Shown one piece after another: positions 61,664-64,000 of a stretch of DNA of 64,000 nucleotides (position 1 is the stretch's first letter; every line of letters starts with the position of its first letter). Both the position numbers and the translations under genes were made by a program. Origin of the DNA: Sphingopyxis italica (GTDB taxonomy: Bacteria; Pseudomonadota; Alphaproteobacteria; Sphingomonadales; Sphingomonadaceae); NCBI RefSeq assembly GCF_011926545.1, contig NZ_JAATIT010000002.1, positions 669,383-733,382 of the forward strand, read 5' to 3'. A model generated the notes under the pieces. The model did not search any database, was not told the DNA's origin, and saw only the letters and a program-made list of their open reading frames with translations.

Positions 61664-62083
61664 TCATCCTTGCGGTTTGGACACCGACATGAACACTTCG
61701 CCGGTGGCCGGATCCACCCACAGCCTAGGCGAGGCCTTGCAGGGGAAGGACGTGTTCATCGCCAGCAGGAACAGCATGTGCGTCGACACATTCCGGATCT
61801 GCGGATTCTCGCGAAGATAGGTGTGGAACACGTCCCTGTTCTGCTCATAGGACGCGCCCGCGGGCAGGCAGTAGACGGCCTGGACGGCGGATTTGTCCGC
61901 GTTCATCACCGGCGCGTCGGCCATGCCCATGAAATATCCGATGCACGCGCTATAATCCTTCGCGCGCGCGACGCATTGGTCGAAATAGGAACCCCCGCGC
62001 GCAAGGCTTTCGCGCGCCTGAAAGGCCGGGCTGCCAGTCGGGATCATCGCCGCCAGCAGCGCCAAGGCAACCCATCGCGTCAT
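61664..62083 (-). CDS. Rap1a/Tai-like secreted protein
   Basis: The 139-residue protein has a signal peptide (MTRWVALALLAAMIPTGSPA) and the Rap1a fold pattern: SACIGYFMGMADA, AVYCLPAGASYEQNRDVFHT, NPQIRNVSTHMLFLLAMNTS and a final cysteine (FPC). Rap1a/Tai4 proteins are periplasmic immunity proteins against type VI amidase effectors, but many homologues lie away from any secretion locus, as here. GGGAGGG precedes the ATG. Confidence 0.8.
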   Translation of the reverse strand: MTRWVALALLAAMIPTGSPAFQARESLARGGSYFDQCVARAKDYSACIGYFMGMADAPVMNADKSAVQAVYCLPAGASYEQNRDVFHTYLRENPQIRNVSTHMLFLLAMNTSFPCKASPRLWVDPATGEVFMSVSKPQG

Positions 62084-62502
62084 CCGCCCTCCCCGGGGAT
62101 TTGGTCCCGCAGCCATTCTATACCTTATCCGTCCTCCGGCCTAACGATATGCGACAACCTGCCTCGATCGGGTATCGCGCCGGCCGGAACCGCAAAAAAC
62201 GATCGGGGTTTCGGGAGTCTGTAAGAGCCACGAACATCGGCGGTCGCGGGAATCAACATGACCATCTATCTCATTGATATTAATCAACTACTCGCCCAGT
62301 GGTCGAAGAAATACCCCCATTAACACCCCCAAAAAATGCGGATTAGAGCGAATGCCCGCGGTCGTCAGCGGCCATCGAAGCCGCTCGCCGCATTAACATG
62401 GTCAGGGCGGTGCCGATTTAATATGACTCAACGGCACCGATCCTCGACGATAAATCATATACAACCGAAGACAATGTGCGCCTGCATTCTAGTGCCATCG
62501 CC
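62084..62502. other. AT-rich region without genes at the edge of the mobile patch
   Basis: These 419 bases contain no gene I can support. From about 62250 the sequence becomes clearly AT-richer than the chromosome to the left. It holds a TTGATATTAATCAA palindrome (62274-62287) and leads into the recombinase control region. Confidence 0.6.
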
Positions 62503-62518
62503 TGTGATAGATATCACA
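62503..62518. promoter_or_regulatory. CRP/FNR-type palindrome
   Basis: TGTGATAGATATCACA is a perfect seven-base inverted repeat around GA and fits the CRP consensus TGTGA-N6-TCACA exactly. It lies about 42 bases before the -35 box of the recombinase promoter, a position suited to activation. Confidence 0.55.
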
Positions 62519-62526
62519 TCAAACTG

Positions 62527-62542
62527 TTGATAAATATATCAA
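62527..62542. promoter_or_regulatory. Inverted repeat next to the recombinase promoter
   Basis: TTGATAAATATATCAA has perfect six-base arms around AATA and ends two bases before the -35 box. It could bind a repressor or the recombinase itself. Confidence 0.45.
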
Positions 62543-62544
62543 AT

Positions 62545-62573
62545 TTGACTTTCTGGCGATGGTTTGCTATATG
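62545..62573 (+). promoter_or_regulatory. Sigma-70-type promoter for the recombinase gene
   Basis: TTGACT (62545-62550), a 17-base spacer and TATATG (62568-62573) lie about 43 bases before the recombinase ATG. Spacing is ideal and the region is AT-rich. Confidence 0.6.
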
Positions 62574-62615
62574 TTAACGGCGGCGGCTTGCCGCATATCA
62601 TAACAGAGGCGGATT

Positions 62616-63194
62616 ATGGGAACGTCAGCAAAGGTGCTGACGCCTCGAGAGTTTGGCCGCGTGCTAGAGTACGTCAGCCAAGGAGGCGCAGCTAAACGAA
62701 ATCAATGCATAGTCTTACTAAGCTTCAGGGCTGGACTTCGAGCCTGCGAAATTGCGGGGTTGAGTTGGGAGATGGTAACCGGGCCTGACGGAAACGTTTC
62801 CACGGCACTCGCCATTAGCGGGGCGATAGCCAAAAATGGTCGCGGGAGAGTGGTCCCGATGCATCCCGAGCTTAAGACTATTCTCAACGGCTTGCGCGTT
62901 TTGCAGGGACGCCCCGCTACAGGTCCGGTCGTTCGCTCTCAGCGCGGAGGTCATATGTCTGCGAAGAGCATCGTAAACTGGTTCACCGCCCTGTACCGCA
63001 AACTCGGATTTGAAGGGTGCTCGTCACATTCTGGTCGTCGGACTTTTATCACTCAGTCCGCAAGGCTGCTGGCAAAGGTCGGTGGCTCTCTTCGCGACAT
63101 CCAAGAACTTGCTGGCCACCGTGCGCTAACCACCACCGAACGGTATATCGAAGGTGATCGGGAGGCACAGCGTAAGCTGATTCGAATGCTGTGA
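62616..63194 (+). CDS. Short tyrosine recombinase (phage-integrase family)
   Basis: The 192-residue protein contains a catalytic domain with R42 (GLRACEIAGLSW), H138 and R141 (HSGRR), H168 (LAGHRALTTTERY) and nucleophile Y177; K73 in AKNGRGR is the likely catalytic lysine. The N-terminal core-binding domain of ordinary integrases is missing; only about 20 residues precede the catalytic fold. The ATG follows AGAGGCGG. Its stop overlaps the GTG of the next gene, so the two are co-translated. It may mobilise this small module. Confidence 0.87.
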   Translation: MGTSAKVLTPREFGRVLEYVSQGGAAKRNQCIVLLSFRAGLRACEIAGLSWEMVTGPDGNVSTALAISGAIAKNGRGRVVPMHPELKTILNGLRVLQGRPATGPVVRSQRGGHMSAKSIVNWFTALYRKLGFEGCSSHSGRRTFITQSARLLAKVGGSLRDIQELAGHRALTTTERYIEGDREAQRKLIRML

Positions 63195-63811
63195 TAACCC
63201 TCAAGCGCTTTCTTCGGCTGGAAAAGCTTTTGCGAGACGCTGGTTTTGCCGAAGACATCGATTGGTCCGAAGCCGTGCCTGTAACCATCAGCCCCGAAGA
63301 ATTTGCAGATCATGCAATTTACGTCATCTGCAATTCGGGGATGAAGAACAGCGTGGCCGAAGAAATCCACAAGCGATGCATGATAGCACTATATCTCGGC
63401 AAGCGTGTACGACGGGTCTTCGGTCATCCCGGAAAGAGCAAAGCAATCGAGCAAATCTGGCGAGATCGGGAAGTGCTTTTCGTTGCCTACCTCATAGCGG
63501 CAGAGCCGGTGTCGTTTTTGCAATGCCTGCCATGGATCGGCCCAATTACCAGCTACCATCTCGCCAAAAACCTTGGCGCGGATGTGGCAAAACCCGACGT
63601 CCACCTCGAGCGGCTTGCCCGTCGCGATAAGACGACGACACATAGGCTGTATCGACGGCTGGCACGCGAAACTGGGTATCGAGTTGCAACGATCGATACC
63701 ATTTTATGGCGAGCATGCGCCGAAGGGCTGCTGAACTCCACTACCTATGAACGAGCCGGCTGGATGGCTGCATACAATCCCACAAAGCTGTCAGCACGCC
63801 TAACCGACTAG
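63191..63811 (+). CDS. HhH-GPD DNA-glycosylase-like protein
   Basis: The 206-residue protein has a helix-hairpin-helix (LPWIGPITSYHLAKNLG, 113-129) followed by KPDVHLERLA with the conserved aspartate D136, the HhH-GPD arrangement of base-excision glycosylases. The lysine used by bifunctional glycosylases is replaced by isoleucine in GPIT, which would suit a monofunctional enzyme. No iron-sulfur cysteine cluster follows. The upstream part (FADHAIYVICNSGMKNSVAE) is helical as in Ogg-like proteins. GTG start coupled to the recombinase (GTGA). Substrate and role unknown. Confidence 0.7.
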   Translation: MITLKRFLRLEKLLRDAGFAEDIDWSEAVPVTISPEEFADHAIYVICNSGMKNSVAEEIHKRCMIALYLGKRVRRVFGHPGKSKAIEQIWRDREVLFVAYLIAAEPVSFLQCLPWIGPITSYHLAKNLGADVAKPDVHLERLARRDKTTTHRLYRRLARETGYRVATIDTILWRACAEGLLNSTTYERAGWMAAYNPTKLSARLTD

Positions 63812-63874
63812 CGAACTCAACCGAACGCCGAGTTAGCCCCACAATTTACAATCGTAGAAGAAGGAGTACGGATT

Positions 63875-63910
63875 ATGGATTCCGAGAATGATTGCGCGTG
63901 CGCCCTGACG
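63875..63910 (+). pseudogene. Third module gene interrupted by an IS after 12 codons
   Basis: An ATG at 63875 has an ideal AAGGAG eight bases upstream (63861-63866). The frame reads MDSENDCACALT and then meets TGA formed by the first bases of the insertion element. The rest of the gene should lie beyond the right end of the element, outside the window. Confidence 0.55.
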
Positions 63911-64000
63911 TGACCCCCTGATTTTCCTCCAACTGTGATTAGAGTCCGGCCTTGAAGGAAGGACGGACAGATGAAGCGGACGAGGTTTTCAGAAGAGCAG
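63911..64000 (+). mobile_element. IS3 family insertion sequence, left end (partial)
   Basis: The element appears to begin with TGACCCCCTGATTTTCCTCC, an IS3-group-like left terminal repeat, 60 bases before a transposase start. The right end is outside the window. The exact boundary is inferred from the TGA start and the interrupted frame. Confidence 0.7.
63971..64000 (+). CDS. IS3-type transposase OrfA, first ten codons (partial)
   Basis: The ATG at 63971 reads MKRTRFSEEQ, the typical start of IS3-family OrfA proteins, which carry a helix-turn-helix for terminal-repeat binding. GAAGGAAGGA lies about 12 bases upstream. The gene runs off the window. Confidence 0.8.
   Translation, partial: MKRTRFSEEQ

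Overview
The window is GC-rich alphaproteobacterial chromosome. It most resembles Sphingomonadales, probably Sphingopyxis or a near relative. The basis is gene content: several TonB-dependent receptors, a SciP/DUF1153 regulator, UPF0262, DUF2849 and DUF934 beside a siroheme sulfite/nitrite reductase, abundant ATGA/GTGA start-stop overlaps, and short dispersed inverted repeats built on CGAGCGAAGTCGAGA and CTGAGCTTGTCGAA. The genus is an inference.

Positions 1-20100 are accessory in character. On the left is a catabolic-looking cluster: a partial TonB receptor, a D-serine-dehydratase-like enzyme, a DUF885 metallopeptidase-like protein, and a four-gene overlapping run on the minus strand (amidohydrolase, S12 serine hydrolase, S9 peptidase, GPH-type transporter). 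A LysR regulator sits next to it, divergent from an alpha-oxoamine synthase and a small ACT-like protein. A 2-hydroxyacid dehydrogenase relic follows, then a lipoprotein/TPM/membrane set, an AraC regulator, two small secreted proteins and a decayed patch (about 19222-20127). I infer that the left cluster takes up and hydrolyses small peptides or amides, possibly containing D-amino acids.

Positions 20100-32340 hold an EAL-PAS-PAS protein, SciP, a chimeric relic (lytic transglycosylase tail joined to a broken MarR gene), and a siderophore-type iron module (TonB receptor, DUF3649, PepSY, DUF3325, AraC) with two Fur-like palindromes. A DUF4198 protein, tRNA-Leu(CAA), an AI-2E family membrane protein and an aldehyde dehydrogenase follow.

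Positions 32340-34960 carry an inserted two-gene module: an EcoRI-type adenine methyltransferase overlapping a DUF262-HNH nuclease. The methyltransferase contains 12 perfect copies of an 8-bp repeat between any plausible start codon and its conserved domain. This looks like a phase-variable restriction-modification locus and is the strongest candidate for something new here.

Positions 35100-62100 are mostly housekeeping: thiolase, RcnB-like protein, 2-hydroxyacid dehydrogenase, nitronate monooxygenase, glycosyltransferase, AstD, a siroheme/sulfite/APS-reduction operon (cobA-DUF2849-cysI-DUF934-cysH), dnaB, UPF0262, a GH25-like protein, cytidine and dCTP deaminases, an OmpR-type two-component system, an EF-hand protein, a second DUF885 protein, an FKBP isomerase and a Rap1a-like protein.

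Positions 62100-64000 are a second mobile patch. An AT-rich control region with a CRP-like palindrome precedes a short tyrosine recombinase translationally coupled to an HhH-GPD DNA-glycosylase-like protein. A third gene is cut after 12 codons by an IS3-type element that runs off the window.
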